From assembly GCF_003029735.1 (NCBI RefSeq), contig NZ_KZ686269.1, positions 1,240,001-1,304,000 of the forward strand: a stretch of 64,000 nucleotides of DNA, written 5' to 3'. The notes under the pieces are model-generated. The model made no database searches, was not told the origin of the DNA, and saw only the letters and a list, made by a program, of their open reading frames with translations. Source of the DNA: Pedobacter yulinensis (lineage in GTDB: Bacteria > Bacteroidota > Bacteroidia > Sphingobacteriales > Sphingobacteriaceae). Positions 8,423-18,557 of the stretch are shown here, piece by piece. A program made the translations under genes and the position numbers. How positions within the stretch are numbered: position 1 is the stretch's first letter; each line of letters opens with the position of its first letter.

Positions 8423-9577
8423 TTAGTCGAGCAGTGTCCAGGTTTTGCGGGTTTGTACCTGCTGAACCATTTGCTGTTCGGCAACCACGATATTTTCGCG
8501 GCGCTGACCAATGTACTCGAGTGTACTGAGTTTATTCCACAGCGCAACAAGTACCCGCATAAACTCTTCCACCATACTGAATGCCGAATTGATGTCTTTG
8601 TGATCGTAAACCAGCTCTATGGTGCGGGCCAGCAGTTCTTCGAAATTGCCGGGAGTCACATCTTTCCACTCGTAAAAGTATTTAAGCATTTCTTCGCGCT
8701 CCCTGGTCTCGATCTGTTTAACACCGGTAAAAAAAACGTGCGCCAGTGTAGAGAAATAACCGGGTACGGTCATGGGTGTCTGCTGGTAGGCCACATTGCG
8801 GTAAGCATAAAAGATCTGCGCCAGGTAATCGAGCATCTTTTCAGAAAGCAACCTGATGTTTCGGCCCAGAGGCGTAATGGAGTCTTTCCCGGTCGTTTTA
8901 TCAATGATCCGGAAGGCAGCTTGTTGCAGTTCGTTGATGAGCGAATTGAGGAGTTCGTAGTAACGGATCAGCAGCGGATGACTGATGATTGTTGCACTGG
9001 GCGGAATATAGGACCGGTCTACCGATATACGGCCCGATTCCAGGTAAAGTTTCCCAATGGTGAGGTGGAACCCATCGGCGGTATCGCGCGAGATTTCGGC
9101 AGCCGGCAGCACGGTAATGCTATATCTTTTGCGAATTTCCGGGTAGCGGGGCGGGTTTTCTGCTGTATCAGGAACGCCGGCTGGTTGCCGGTCAAAAGGG
9201 TTTACAACGAGCAGCACATGAAATGAAGTATGCAATGCACCCTCCATTTGCTCGGGCGTAAAATAATGGTTGTATACAATATGTTCATTCAGGTCATTGC
9301 CTGCCAGATCAATCCGGCAGCCTTCTGCTGTTATGGCGTTGCAGTGTCTGACACGAACCTCGACATGGTTGGTCGCCTTTTCAATGATGTCAATGTCGTG
9401 CGAGCTGTTTTTGCCTGCAAAGGGCGGCAGCAGACCATAATTGCTGTTGTTAAGGTAAATGGATGAAGCGTCCCTGACAAAGTCCTGGATAAAATGGTCG
9501 GTACTTGTAAAGTGGGCACCTGACAACTTCATGCCATCGACCCAGTTAACAGGTTTATATTTCAGCGGAGATATCAT
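8423..9577 (-). CDS. tssK: T6SS baseplate subunit TssK (Bacteroidota type)
   Basis: Baseplate component that links the TssE/F/G wedge to the membrane complex, related to phage receptor-binding proteins. The 384-residue protein begins with the typical TssK opening [15 protein letters not shown] (about residues 8-22; the family consensus is a Trp-x-x-Gly-Met...His-Phe). It has a beta-rich shoulder region followed by a helical middle and head. It follows tssN by 22 bp on the same strand, so the two form an operon read away from the rest of the cluster. Confidence 0.85.
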   Translation of the reverse strand: MISPLKYKPVNWVDGMKLSGAHFTSTDHFIQDFVRDASSIYLNNSNYGLLPPFAGKNSSHDIDIIEKATNHVEVRVRHCNAITAEGCRIDLAGNDLNEHIVYNHYFTPEQMEGALHTSFHVLLVVNPFDRQPAGVPDTAENPPRYPEIRKRYSITVLPAAEISRDTADGFHLTIGKLYLESGRISVDRSYIPPSATIISHPLLIRYYELLNSLINELQQAAFRIIDKTTGKDSITPLGRNIRLLSEKMLDYLAQIFYAYRNVAYQQTPMTVPGYFSTLAHVFFTGVKQIETREREEMLKYFYEWKDVTPGNFEELLARTIELVYDHKDINSAFSMVEEFMRVLVALWNKLSTLEYIGQRRENIVVAEQQMVQQVQTRKTWTLLD

Positions 9578-9599
9578 TACGTTAAATTATTGATTTGGA

Positions 9600-10493
9600 T
9601 TAAATAAAAACGGCCTGCTCCTCGCCTGGCTGTATCATGGCTACATTTTCTGAAACGCGCTTGGCATAAATGGTCATCTTTTCATTGATACCGTTCCGCG
9701 TAATGTCGAGATCCGGATCCAGGAAAAGATTCTTTTTGAAGAATGAAGTTTTTACAAAGAACATCCACTTATAAGTCTGGTTTTCCTCATTTCTGAATTC
9801 GATCGGGTTTTTAGGGAACTTCAGGTTGTAATCGTCTATAAATTTATGAAACCAAATCCCAAAATTCATGTTCTCAGGCGCCTTTACTTTCACCTTCAGG
9901 GGTTCAGCGTCATTGGTATTTTTATAAAGCTCGAGCTCGAGTACCAGGAGCCGGTCAAAATCCAGGTGCTCCATATCAATGCGCAGCGGTGTTGGCGGGT
10001 ATTGCCAGATCTTGTATATCTCTGTCGGAATGCTGATAAAGGCCACATACGTCCACCAGAAAACCAAGGGCAGAAAAAACACGCTGGCAGCGGTAGCAGC
10101 CCACAGGCCCATGCGCAGATCGCTGAGCCAATTGAAGGCAAGCTGATACAGGTATACACCGAGCAGTGCCGAGATCAGCAAGGCAAAAAAAATGAAAAAT
10201 TTTCTGTCATTCAACTCTGCCGGGTAATACTTTGTAAGCAGGTACACGAGCAGACTGCCCATGCCCAGGTAATAAATCTGACAGATGATATAACCCCAGG
10301 GCATAAAGTCGAAGCCAAGCATACCCATAAAACCCGGCAGGGCAAGCGCGATCGCCGTAACCAGGACACAGACGATTAACCGCTTGTTGTTGAGGAACTT
10401 GTTTTTTTTATTGATGACCGCCATAACCGCGGCCGAGATGATGAAAATGAGTGGAAATAAAAGGTAGCGGATGAAGAATGATTTTACGTCCAT
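9600..10493 (-). CDS. tssN: T6SS inner-membrane protein TssN (T6SSiii-specific)
   Basis: Polytopic component found only in Bacteroidota T6SSiii, where it is thought to help replace the TssJ/L/M envelope complex. The 297-residue protein has about five hydrophobic segments in its first ~170 residues and a soluble C-terminal half of about 125 residues, expected to be cytoplasmic. The start at 10493 is chosen because the in-frame extension upstream is low-quality and overlaps the promoter. It is divergent from tssG and sits just before tssK. The family call rests on topology, size and context as well as sequence character. Confidence 0.75.
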   Translation of the reverse strand: MDVKSFFIRYLLFPLIFIISAAVMAVINKKNKFLNNKRLIVCVLVTAIALALPGFMGMLGFDFMPWGYIICQIYYLGMGSLLVYLLTKYYPAELNDRKFFIFFALLISALLGVYLYQLAFNWLSDLRMGLWAATAASVFFLPLVFWWTYVAFISIPTEIYKIWQYPPTPLRIDMEHLDFDRLLVLELELYKNTNDAEPLKVKVKAPENMNFGIWFHKFIDDYNLKFPKNPIEFRNEENQTYKWMFFVKTSFFKKNLFLDPDLDITRNGINEKMTIYAKRVSENVAMIQPGEEQAVFI

Positions 10494-10523
10494 TAGTAGT
10501 TTTAAAGAGGTAATTTCTTTAAG

Positions 10524-10531
10524 CAAATATA
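10524..10531 (-). promoter_or_regulatory. Putative -7 box for tssN-tssK
   Basis: The minus strand reads TATATTTG (TAnnTTTG), 31 bp upstream of the tssN ATG, in the divergent tssN/tssG gap. No TTTG at the -33 spacing. Confidence 0.45.
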
Positions 10532-10609
10532 GTACCTTAAAATTCGCGGGGCTGATGAATTTCTGGCACAATTATTCCGGGTCGCTATTTCTTAACGCCA
10601 TCTACTTAC

Positions 10610-11548
10610 ATGAATCCAGGCCTCAAAGAAACGAACGACTTATCTACAGATTACAAAGCGGTTGCCAGGGCAGCGGAAATCATTGAAAATGGACAGCTTT
10701 CTGCCGAGCAGGTGGTGGTTTTGCCGCGGTCTGCAGACCGTCGCTCTTTCAGCAAGGAAATTGCAGCGGTGCAAACTTACTTTTCTGAAGTAAGACTGCT
10801 CGAGTGCCTGCGTATAGAGGCTAACCGCGAAGGTTTCTACGACATGCTTCCTGAAGGCATGTTTCACGAGCCCTTTGCCCGCAAAGGCGCCTTGTCTGAA
10901 GAAGAGATGATCCGCGATGTGCAGCAGCGTCGTGAAGAAGAAAAACAAGCGCGAAAATTTTTCATGCCTTTCGAGGCCGAACTGAACAACCTGCGGATTG
11001 TGCTGGAGCGTTATGAAAGCCGGCTGGATAAAAAAACCAGTTTTGATAACCTGACGGGTATTTTCAGAAACAAATGGCCTGAGTTTGACCTTTTTAACCG
11101 TGACCAGAGCATTGTTTGGATGCACTTTCTACCCGTTATTCATGAAAAGCGGAACGACCTGGCGTTCATGGGCCAGTTGCTGCAGGTCTTATTTTCGGTA
11201 CCCGTGACTCTGGAGCGCGACCGCTCGCCGGGCCGCAAAAGCGCCATAGATGAAGGCATGCAGTTCCGGCTTGGCCACGGTACGCTCGGCGTTGATTGTG
11301 TAGCTGGCGATACATTTGAAAGTGATGAAGACCGGGTGCTCATCAACATTGGGCCCTGCCACACTGAAAACCTGCTAGACTTCCTGCCCGAGGGCATCAA
11401 TACAAAAATCACCGAACTGGTAGCCTCCTACCTCCTGCCTTTCGATACCGCTTATGAAGTGATTTTGGAAGCCTCAGCTGAAGACAGGAATGGTTCGATC
11501 GGCGACGACCAGCAAAACGCCTACCTCGGATATACCGTCTATTTATAA
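10610..11548 (+). CDS. tssG: T6SS baseplate subunit TssG
   Basis: Baseplate wedge protein that pairs with TssF around the spike. It has 312 residues. The C-terminus ends in NAYLGYTVYL, matching the conserved terminal LG-x-N-x-x-LG element of TssG, and the middle has MGQLLQVLFSVPV, typical of the TssG core. It is the only plus-strand gene between two minus-strand groups; its 3' end overlaps that of tssF by 6 bp in tail-to-tail orientation. Confidence 0.8.
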   Translation: MNPGLKETNDLSTDYKAVARAAEIIENGQLSAEQVVVLPRSADRRSFSKEIAAVQTYFSEVRLLECLRIEANREGFYDMLPEGMFHEPFARKGALSEEEMIRDVQQRREEEKQARKFFMPFEAELNNLRIVLERYESRLDKKTSFDNLTGIFRNKWPEFDLFNRDQSIVWMHFLPVIHEKRNDLAFMGQLLQVLFSVPVTLERDRSPGRKSAIDEGMQFRLGHGTLGVDCVAGDTFESDEDRVLINIGPCHTENLLDFLPEGINTKITELVASYLLPFDTAYEVILEASAEDRNGSIGDDQQNAYLGYTVYL

Positions 11549-13417
11549 ACCGGATCTCCCCGGCTCCAGCATCAACCGAAAGTGTGCATCCATGCTGCTT
11601 CGCGCCAGCAACCGGGAACGCGTTAACTCAAGAAGCGACTCCCATTCCTCGGCCTGCAGCCTGGCAGATTCCGCAGGCCGCAGAAAGATGTCGGTTGTGC
11701 GGATAAATCCTTCTTTCGGGTTCTTTGATGCAAAAAGTCCTTTACGTATATCAACTGACTGGATTCGGTCGCCCAGTTCCAAAAGACAGAAATTGACGAT
11801 ATCTGACTTGGTCACGATCCGGTCTGCCGTTGTCAGGCCATACTTGTAAGCCTGTATACGGTCACTAGAATTCAGCCGCGAACGGCCGCCAAGCGTGGTG
11901 CTCAGCAGGCTCACACCATCCGGCCGTACGCCCGTAGTCTTGAGGGGCAGCAGTTTGCTGCCGGCCTTGATCTTGTTGCCAAGTTCGGCATCGGTTAGCC
12001 AGTAATCCAGGAACATAATATCGGTTTCATGAACTGGTTTAACGACAACGTAGTTGAGAAGCTCCCTGAAATTGGCGCTTTGGTTCAGCGTCTTCTGTTC
12101 GATCAGCGACAGCGTCTGCTCCAGGCTTTTAAGCGTATTGTTCAGAAAGTCAGAACCATAAGAATAAAAGGCAGCCTTCTCATCACGCAGCAATTCGAAC
12201 AGGTATTCGACAAGCTCGCGCGCATTGCGGCTGTCAAAACGTTCAGTTCCACCGTAGCGAATGGTGAACGAGCCGTCGGCACGCTCATCCTCGTCGGCAA
12301 AAGGGACCTCTTTATAGCTGTTTCCCTGCTTGTCTTTCAGGCTGTCTACGGCGAGAAGCTGCTCATGACCCTCAGTTTTAACCGGGATGATCGTTGTCAT
12401 GGTGCGCAGCCGGTGTTTGATCTCGCGCAGTTTTTTATTGACAACCGGAAAGGCATTCACGGAAACCTGCAGTTCTTCGATCATTTGTGCGGTAATCGCT
12501 GCAGGCAGCTCGATCCTGATCCAGAACAGGGGTTTGTTCAAAATGCCGAGCGCAGCTGGCTGGAAGACGCCATTGAAAGCTTCGGGATACGGAACAAGCA
12601 TGCCGGCCAGGCCTGAGGCGCCTTCCTGACTGATGGTTAAAAACCGGTTCCGGTAGTGACTTTGCACGTCTTCGGTAAGCCGGTACATGAGGTTCTGGTT
12701 TCTGAAAGGCGCAAGCGCCTCTGCACGCTGGTCGCGGATAAAAAAAGCGTCGCGCAGCATTTCCATTTCAGCGTTGCCGGCAAACCACCTGCTCAGCGCA
12801 AGCAGCTCATATGCATCATCCTGAACGCGGTAATTGCGCCAATCAAAATAAAAGCTCATACCTTCGGGTGATGCCAGCCGGGTGTCGCACTCCAGCGCCA
12901 GGTAAAGGCTGTTCTGGCCCACCGTATATCCCGGTAACGTATTGGCTGCAACCGTCTTGAACCCGTTATCCTCAAGTTTAAACAAGTGAGACCCGGCAGC
13001 AGAAAAACGAATTTTTGCATTGAATATGCGCGTTCGCGCCAGCGGACTGAAAGAAATATCGACCGTTTTGTCTTCCCCCTTTCCATCGGGCTGTTTCAAC
13101 TTTTTCTGGTAGATAAAACTCTGGTGCGGGCCCAGTATTTCCGATGCCTCGACCGGAAGCGCCTGCAGGATGCCATGGGCCGGCAACGGGCTGGTCAGAA
13201 TATCTGATGACAGAATTCTCGAAATTTTGTCTAGGATCCTGTTTTCAAGGTTTTTGACATCGTTCGAAACAGCAAAGAGTTCGGAGCTCAGTGCCTCGAG
13301 CAGCAATTTGACCAGCGGATCAAAATCGGTTGCATTGCGTACGCCCCAGAAATCGCGGGCATTCTTCAGGATCCGGTTGCGGATCTCATCTTTAGAGGAA
13401 TAAAATATCTTGTCCAT
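11543..13417 (-). CDS. tssF: T6SS baseplate subunit TssF
   Basis: Large baseplate wedge protein (gp6-like), partner of TssG. At 624 residues it is the usual length. The N-terminus (RDFWGVRNATDFDPLVKLLLEAL) resembles the TssF opening in which an early helix precedes a conserved hydrophobic segment, and the LPAHGI/PHQSFIY region near residue 80-105 fits the family. It ends against tssG and lies 79 bp downstream of tssE on the same strand. Confidence 0.88.
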   Translation of the reverse strand: MDKIFYSSKDEIRNRILKNARDFWGVRNATDFDPLVKLLLEALSSELFAVSNDVKNLENRILDKISRILSSDILTSPLPAHGILQALPVEASEILGPHQSFIYQKKLKQPDGKGEDKTVDISFSPLARTRIFNAKIRFSAAGSHLFKLEDNGFKTVAANTLPGYTVGQNSLYLALECDTRLASPEGMSFYFDWRNYRVQDDAYELLALSRWFAGNAEMEMLRDAFFIRDQRAEALAPFRNQNLMYRLTEDVQSHYRNRFLTISQEGASGLAGMLVPYPEAFNGVFQPAALGILNKPLFWIRIELPAAITAQMIEELQVSVNAFPVVNKKLREIKHRLRTMTTIIPVKTEGHEQLLAVDSLKDKQGNSYKEVPFADEDERADGSFTIRYGGTERFDSRNARELVEYLFELLRDEKAAFYSYGSDFLNNTLKSLEQTLSLIEQKTLNQSANFRELLNYVVVKPVHETDIMFLDYWLTDAELGNKIKAGSKLLPLKTTGVRPDGVSLLSTTLGGRSRLNSSDRIQAYKYGLTTADRIVTKSDIVNFCLLELGDRIQSVDIRKGLFASKNPKEGFIRTTDIFLRPAESARLQAEEWESLLELTRSRLLARSSMDAHFRLMLEPGRSGL

Positions 13418-13496
13418 TGATTAGTTCAGTGATTCAGCGGCACGCCGCGATGTTGTCCAGAAAAATGAGCAGTGTTTTCTGCAATTGAGAACACTT

Positions 13497-13931
13497 TTAG
13501 CTCGTCAGCGGACTTAAAAAAAGCGCTGTGCTGAAAAAATATTTTTCTCCTGTCGAATTTATTTTTCCCTTCACTACAATATCCACCTTCTTTTTGATTT
13601 CCGTTACATTTCGTTGCGGGTAAAATTTTTCAACTTCACTCATTTTAACCTCAACAGTAACATCGTACAGGCGTTTTTCATACTCGGTAATAGAACGGAA
13701 CAGGGACTTTCTGAATTTCTCTTCCCAAATTGTTTCGCTCACAATCAGCTCAAAATCAAGATCCCAGATCTCACAGCCAAAATCAGGATTAAAACGATGT
13801 TCCCCGTAGCGGGTAAAAATGATCAGCTGGATATTGTTCGATATGGATTTACCCAGATCAGCTTCCTGAAATTCCCGCTGCTCAAAGATATTTTTAAAGT
13901 TGAAAGGCTTGCTGTAAAAACTTGCGGCCAT
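13497..13931 (-). CDS. tssE: T6SS baseplate subunit TssE (gp25-like)
   Basis: Small baseplate protein of the GPW/gp25 family that primes sheath assembly. It has 144 residues. The gp25 core is recognisable: SISNNIQLIIFTRYGEHRF, then the conserved PDFGCEIWDLDFE (family: DFG...DL) around residues 53-65 and an I/L-rich helix before the C-terminal strands. It is the first gene of the minus-strand tssE-tssF pair and is divergent from the tssO-like genes across a 182-bp gap. Confidence 0.88.
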   Translation of the reverse strand: MAASFYSKPFNFKNIFEQREFQEADLGKSISNNIQLIIFTRYGEHRFNPDFGCEIWDLDFELIVSETIWEEKFRKSLFRSITEYEKRLYDVTVEVKMSEVEKFYPQRNVTEIKKKVDIVVKGKINSTGEKYFFSTALFLSPLTS

Positions 13932-14113
13932 TGGCGCTTATTTAAATGGAACAAAAATTGTTGACTGGTTCAGGGTCTTGATCTCGCCTACCTGCCAGAT
14001 ATGGCGTAAGCGGATACCTGATTTGCTCAGTTGACGTCTCTCAAACAGAACTGAAAGCACTAAAACAAAAGGCAGTCCAAAAAAACTGCCTGCGCCTAAA
14101 TTGAACCTCGTTT

Positions 14114-14626
14114 ATGAAGCCTATTAACGCCTACGAACTGAAAAAGTCTTACCGGGTGTTTGTCTTAAATTTTATATTCCTACTGCTGTTCGCTGTTCTC
14201 TGTGTGTTCTTCTATTTCAGAGCCTCTGCACATGAATATGAGCTGCTCAGCGCCAAAGTAAAGGAAACCGACAAACTCATCAGCCTCAGAAAGGAAATCA
14301 ACAGGAACTTCGACATTGCACTGCTTCGTTTCCGGGAACTTTCTACATTCACCGTTACGAACGCCGAAGAGATGAACAGGCAAGCAGTTATGCTTACCGA
14401 TATCAAAGATGCGAACGTACGTATCAAAACATTGATCAAGGACAACGAAAGCCCCGCGCCGAGTTTTAAGCTGTACGATAAGCTTAGCGACAATGTGGCC
14501 ACAATGGCCGGCGTTCAGGATTCCCTGTCCATGACAGGATACCAGATTGAGACTTTAAAAGACCAGCTGAAGGCTTGCCTGCGAAATAACAAAGCGGCAG
14601 AAGTAAAAATAAACCGGGGCCGATAA
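14114..14626 (+). CDS. T6SSiii single-pass membrane protein, TssO-like (first copy)
   Basis: A 170-residue protein with a short cytoplasmic N-terminus (MKPINAYELKKSYRVF), one transmembrane segment (about residues 18-38), then a helical, coiled-coil-like periplasmic domain. This plan matches TssO of the Bacteroidota T6SSiii envelope complex. The next gene, 10 bp downstream, has the same plan, so this is one of two tandem TssO-like proteins. Which one corresponds to canonical TssO cannot be settled by eye. Confidence 0.6.
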   Translation: MKPINAYELKKSYRVFVLNFIFLLLFAVLCVFFYFRASAHEYELLSAKVKETDKLISLRKEINRNFDIALLRFRELSTFTVTNAEEMNRQAVMLTDIKDANVRIKTLIKDNESPAPSFKLYDKLSDNVATMAGVQDSLSMTGYQIETLKDQLKACLRNNKAAEVKINRGR

Positions 14627-14636
14627 CCAGACAGAT

Positions 14637-15122
14637 ATGATAAAACTCAGTACTAAAGAGCGCCGGGAGCAGTTTTTATTTTTGGTAGCGGTGTTCCTGC
14701 TTACCACAGCTGTGCTGTGCTTCGGCATCTTTTATGACTTCGGCCCCTCACGCCAGATATCCAAACAGGAATTAGCCAGCCGCCTGAAGCAAAATACCGA
14801 ATACGAGGAACTCGTTAAGGAGGTCATGCCGGCAATCGACACCACTTATAAGCAGATCGTGCATTTCGACCCGAAAGTGCAGGCGGTTTTTCTTCAGGCA
14901 GATATTACCACATCTATCGATGCGATCCGGTCACATTACGACCGCCGTGCGAGCGACCAGCGGTACAAAACATTCCTCCATGCCGCCCAGTTTTACAACC
15001 GCCTGTTTTTTGATAAGGTGGAACTGAAACAAAACTACAACGACATAGATACTTACAACCGGAACCTCGAAGATTGCATCATGACACGCAGGCAACTGCA
15101 GCAATCGCTCATTTCCAGGTAA
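14637..15122 (+). CDS. tssO: T6SSiii single-pass membrane protein, TssO-like (second copy)
   Basis: A 161-residue protein with an N-terminal LSTKERREQFLF motif, one transmembrane segment (about residues 13-35) and a helical periplasmic part. The opening K/R-rich LxxKERxxxF pattern is what I associate with TssO. It follows the first TssO-like gene by 10 bp and precedes tssP by 42 bp. TssO is thought to act with TssN and TssP in anchoring the machine in the envelope. Confidence 0.65.
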   Translation: MIKLSTKERREQFLFLVAVFLLTTAVLCFGIFYDFGPSRQISKQELASRLKQNTEYEELVKEVMPAIDTTYKQIVHFDPKVQAVFLQADITTSIDAIRSHYDRRASDQRYKTFLHAAQFYNRLFFDKVELKQNYNDIDTYNRNLEDCIMTRRQLQQSLISR

Positions 15123-15164
15123 TCTACCATGCATTCAAATTAACTCTAACCCCCACCTCAACCT

Positions 15165-16133
15165 ATGACAGACACCAATACCAGCGGCAGAGCGGTTAAC
15201 AGCAATTCTACCGGCTACATTATCCTGTACATCCTGGTCGCTATTCTCCTGCTAGCAGGCGGCATCTTCCTGTTCAAAAGCTCGATATTCGATAACAAAG
15301 CTATTGATGCCCAGATCCTCAAAGATGAGATTGACCTGAACGAAGACCTCGTTTACACAGACAACACCAAAGGCGCAAAAAAATGGCTTTGGGAATTTGG
15401 CAACGGCGACAAGTCAACTACCCAGAATGGCAGTTACCGCTACCGAAAAGCGGGCGCATACATTGTTCGCCTGACCGTAGACGGCGAGTTGAAACAGCAG
15501 TACCCGGTCAACGTTCGCGATACGGTACGCAGCACCATCGATACGCTGGTTACGATCAGCGGACCAACATCGGGGGTGATCAATGAACAGGTCCGCCTCG
15601 AAGCTGAGGGAAATGCCAAGATTTTCCAGTGGTCATTCGGCGAAACCGGCCGCGTTGACATTACGGGACGCACTGCCCTTTACACTTACCGGGCCCCCGG
15701 CCGGTACTGGGTTAAACTGATGAATGACCAGACCCGCAGACCGCTTTACCATGTTATTGAGATCACAGATCCGAATGCCGACCTGAACGGCGAAATCGTA
15801 GCTCCCGGCGAAGGTGAGCGCAAAGTGGTCGATGATATCCGGGCCAGGCTGCAGGCTATTGCCAATGGTGCCGACTTCAATACACATTATTACTACCTGG
15901 TCAGGAAATACATGTGCAACAAGGAAAAAGTAACTGTTGCGATAGACCAGAACGGTGAGAAAAAACAAAAGGACTTTTATTCCTATTGCATGGGCCTCAC
16001 GTTTGGCGGCGAGATTGTGATCGACGAGGCGCAGGTGACTGTAGCACCAAATTCGGCCTGCGCAACCTTGCTAAATATCAAACAGCACACGGCCAATACT
16101 GCTGCCGCCGAAGCAACAAAATCATCTAAATAG
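15165..16133 (+). CDS. tssP: T6SSiii envelope protein TssP with PKD-like domains
   Basis: A 322-residue protein with one N-terminal transmembrane segment (about residues 19-40) and two PKD-like beta-sandwich units in the periplasm. Their signatures are WLWEFGNGD...YRYRKAGAYIVRLTV (about 72-105) and FQWSFGE...YTYRAPGRYWVKL (about 153-187). A C-terminal domain of about 120 residues follows. A PKD-bearing single-pass protein next to tssO and tssR is the TssP arrangement in this subtype. Confidence 0.72.
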   Translation: MTDTNTSGRAVNSNSTGYIILYILVAILLLAGGIFLFKSSIFDNKAIDAQILKDEIDLNEDLVYTDNTKGAKKWLWEFGNGDKSTTQNGSYRYRKAGAYIVRLTVDGELKQQYPVNVRDTVRSTIDTLVTISGPTSGVINEQVRLEAEGNAKIFQWSFGETGRVDITGRTALYTYRAPGRYWVKLMNDQTRRPLYHVIEITDPNADLNGEIVAPGEGERKVVDDIRARLQAIANGADFNTHYYYLVRKYMCNKEKVTVAIDQNGEKKQKDFYSYCMGLTFGGEIVIDEAQVTVAPNSACATLLNIKQHTANTAAAEATKSSK

Positions 16134-16169
16134 ACCATCTGCTCATTAACCATCATGCCCCCTGAACTT

Positions 16170-18539
16170 ATGAAAAAAACATACGCACTCTCCATCCTCC
16201 TGCTTTGCGCACTGGGCCTGCAGGCGCAGAGCCCGGCCGCCTTCGGCAAAAAGGTGAAATATATGCCCAGGAACTTCGAAAAACCAGCCGCCGGCACAGA
16301 CATCAATGAAACTGAAGGCAACAGCAGCCTGCCGTGGATCGTCTTTTCTGACCGCGATGAGAATTATACCACCACCGCGCCGGGTGGAAGCCTCATCATG
16401 AAAAAACTGAATTTCATGGAATCGTTCTATGTTTCGAAAGAAATGAACGGTTACCTGAAACTGGTCAAATACAAGGCCGGCATGGTACGCGGGCGCAAGA
16501 TTACAGATAAAAAAACAGCCATCAGTTATGGCTGGCTGCCCAAGTCTAAATTGCTGCTTTGGCAGCGCGCATACTCTAACCCCCGGTCGGGCTATGCCAG
16601 CAAAGCGATCAGTATCGTGAACGGGAAAAACCCGCTTACTGAACCGCGTTTCTATTTCGACAATACAGATTCCGTATTCGTCTACACCACGCCAGACCTG
16701 AAAGACCGGGCCACGAAGATCCGCCTGCATGAAATTGCCTACATCTACAAAAAGTCTGAAGACGGCAAAAAATACCTGATCGGCGGCGACGACCAGCTAA
16801 TTGCAGACAGTGCACGGAAAAGCATGTATGGTTGGGTGTCGGCAGATGTGATTCACAGCTGGGGAGACCGGCTCTTTATCAGTCCGCGCGATCTGCAGAC
16901 TACCAATGGCTACGACTCTGTTGCAACTTCGATAAATGCCGGGCTTCGTGGCGGGCAGGGTTACCAGGCTGATCCGCTCCTGCAGCCGAATAACGTTGTG
17001 TTGAGAAGCATCCCGGTGGTGTCTGATGCAGAGGGAAATGAATACACAGTTGGTACGGCCTACGACGTTTACGAGAAATCGCAGAACAAGGTGATCAGCA
17101 TTAAGGGTACCGCACTCCCCTACCTGGAATACCTGAAGCTTCGCCGGAACATTCACAATATCAATGTGGTATTTGTGATCGATGGCGGCAGCCCGATGAC
17201 AAATTACTTTTCCAGTCTGACCAATACGATCCAGTCTTTCGAGAATGTTTTCAACGAGTTTGGTAAAAAACACAACATCCGTTATGGCGGGGTTGTGTAC
17301 CGCGGAGGTGGCAACTGCCCCGCCGCCGGTGTAACCAACCAGGGCATCAGCACCGACTACCGGGAACTGATGCGGTTTTTCTCCAACGAATCGAAAAATA
17401 CCGAGCGCTGCAACGGCCGGGTAACAGAACAGCCTGTTTTTGAAGGTGTTCGCAGCGCACTTGGCCTGTTTAACGGCAAGGACAAAGAAACCAACCTCAT
17501 CGTTCTGATCGGCAGCACGGGCAGCGAAAGCCAAAGCAGCTACCAGCTCAGCAAACTCAGTGAAGAGGTAGCCGGTGCCAATGCCCGCATCCTGGCCATC
17601 CAGCTGTACAGCGCCTTTGATCCTTCTTTTAATAATTTCGTTATTCAGTCGCGTAAGCTTGTCTCAGAAGCCGCTTTTAAGTCGGCCGACATGAAGAAAA
17701 ACTATATGGTAAAGGGTGAAGGCCTGACCACCATGCAGCCGTACAACACGACGCGGCAGGACTCCATTTCTTATTACCTTGACTATCCTGCAAACAGCCT
17801 GATCCAGGGTGCCGTGGTTTTCCCGACCAAAGGTATGGTCAAGTCGAATGACGCCATGAACGTGGCCCTGCGCCGGTTTATGAAAGAGACCGACATGGAC
17901 ATTACCACGCAGATCAGCAGCCTGGACAGCGCTTTCAGGCTCACAGGCATTGAGAGAAAAAACTTGACCCCAGCTGTAGAAAGCGTACTGCAAAGCCCCG
18001 TCGATGCAACCGTAGCCGACCGCATGCCGCATAATGCCTTCAAATACTATATCCCCACGGCTGCCCGCGCCAGTACGGTCTCCGAGCACCGTGACGCACT
18101 GCAATACACCATTTTGCTAAACAGCATGGAGTACAAGCAGTTAAACGACATCTTTTCGCTCATGATCGGAGAAAACCTCCAGGCCGACCAGGGATCTTTC
18201 CGCAGTAAACTCGTATCCAACTATATCAGTATTCCTAAAAATCAGCTGGACCTGAAGCTTTCGCGCGGAGACATTAAACGCATGAGCCTGCAAAATTACT
18301 TTAAGACGGTAACCGGTTTGCCTCTTCAGAACGAACAGCTCGGTAAATTCCGTGTCGTCGACCTGAAACGGCCTGGAACAATGTCTCAGCAAGAGTTTGA
18401 GCAGTACATCAAATTCCTCATCGACTCGTCACAGCGCATTAAACGGAATACCCAGATCGAGCAGCAGTTTATCTCGAATGGTAAAACCTACTATTACATT
18501 ACAGAAAGCAATTTCAGCCCAGCAGAAGCCGCTAAATAA
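16170..18539 (+). CDS. tssR: T6SSiii periplasmic protein TssR
   Basis: A 789-residue exported protein: signal peptide at residues 1-20 ending LGLQAQ, an SH3-like/beta region, then a von Willebrand A-like region from about residue 330 (INVVFVIDGGSPMTNYF) to about 530 (LIVLIGSTGS near 445), and a helical C-terminal third. The vWA metal site is changed (DGGSP where DxSxS is usual), so metal binding is doubtful. Size, export and context match TssR, a large periplasmic part of the T6SSiii trans-envelope complex. The ATG at 16170 is used because it starts the signal peptide; another ATG lies 15 bp upstream. Confidence 0.8.
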   Translation: MKKTYALSILLLCALGLQAQSPAAFGKKVKYMPRNFEKPAAGTDINETEGNSSLPWIVFSDRDENYTTTAPGGSLIMKKLNFMESFYVSKEMNGYLKLVKYKAGMVRGRKITDKKTAISYGWLPKSKLLLWQRAYSNPRSGYASKAISIVNGKNPLTEPRFYFDNTDSVFVYTTPDLKDRATKIRLHEIAYIYKKSEDGKKYLIGGDDQLIADSARKSMYGWVSADVIHSWGDRLFISPRDLQTTNGYDSVATSINAGLRGGQGYQADPLLQPNNVVLRSIPVVSDAEGNEYTVGTAYDVYEKSQNKVISIKGTALPYLEYLKLRRNIHNINVVFVIDGGSPMTNYFSSLTNTIQSFENVFNEFGKKHNIRYGGVVYRGGGNCPAAGVTNQGISTDYRELMRFFSNESKNTERCNGRVTEQPVFEGVRSALGLFNGKDKETNLIVLIGSTGSESQSSYQLSKLSEEVAGANARILAIQLYSAFDPSFNNFVIQSRKLVSEAAFKSADMKKNYMVKGEGLTTMQPYNTTRQDSISYYLDYPANSLIQGAVVFPTKGMVKSNDAMNVALRRFMKETDMDITTQISSLDSAFRLTGIERKNLTPAVESVLQSPVDATVADRMPHNAFKYYIPTAARASTVSEHRDALQYTILLNSMEYKQLNDIFSLMIGENLQADQGSFRSKLVSNYISIPKNQLDLKLSRGDIKRMSLQNYFKTVTGLPLQNEQLGKFRVVDLKRPGTMSQQEFEQYIKFLIDSSQRIKRNTQIEQQFISNGKTYYYITESNFSPAEAAK

Positions 18540-18557
18540 ACCCCCAACCCGACAATC

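Noticed and set aside
8368-8550. Upstream extension of the DUF2911 gene
   Set aside because: The extra residues run into the tssK gene and would bury the signal peptide; the ATG at 8367 is preferred.
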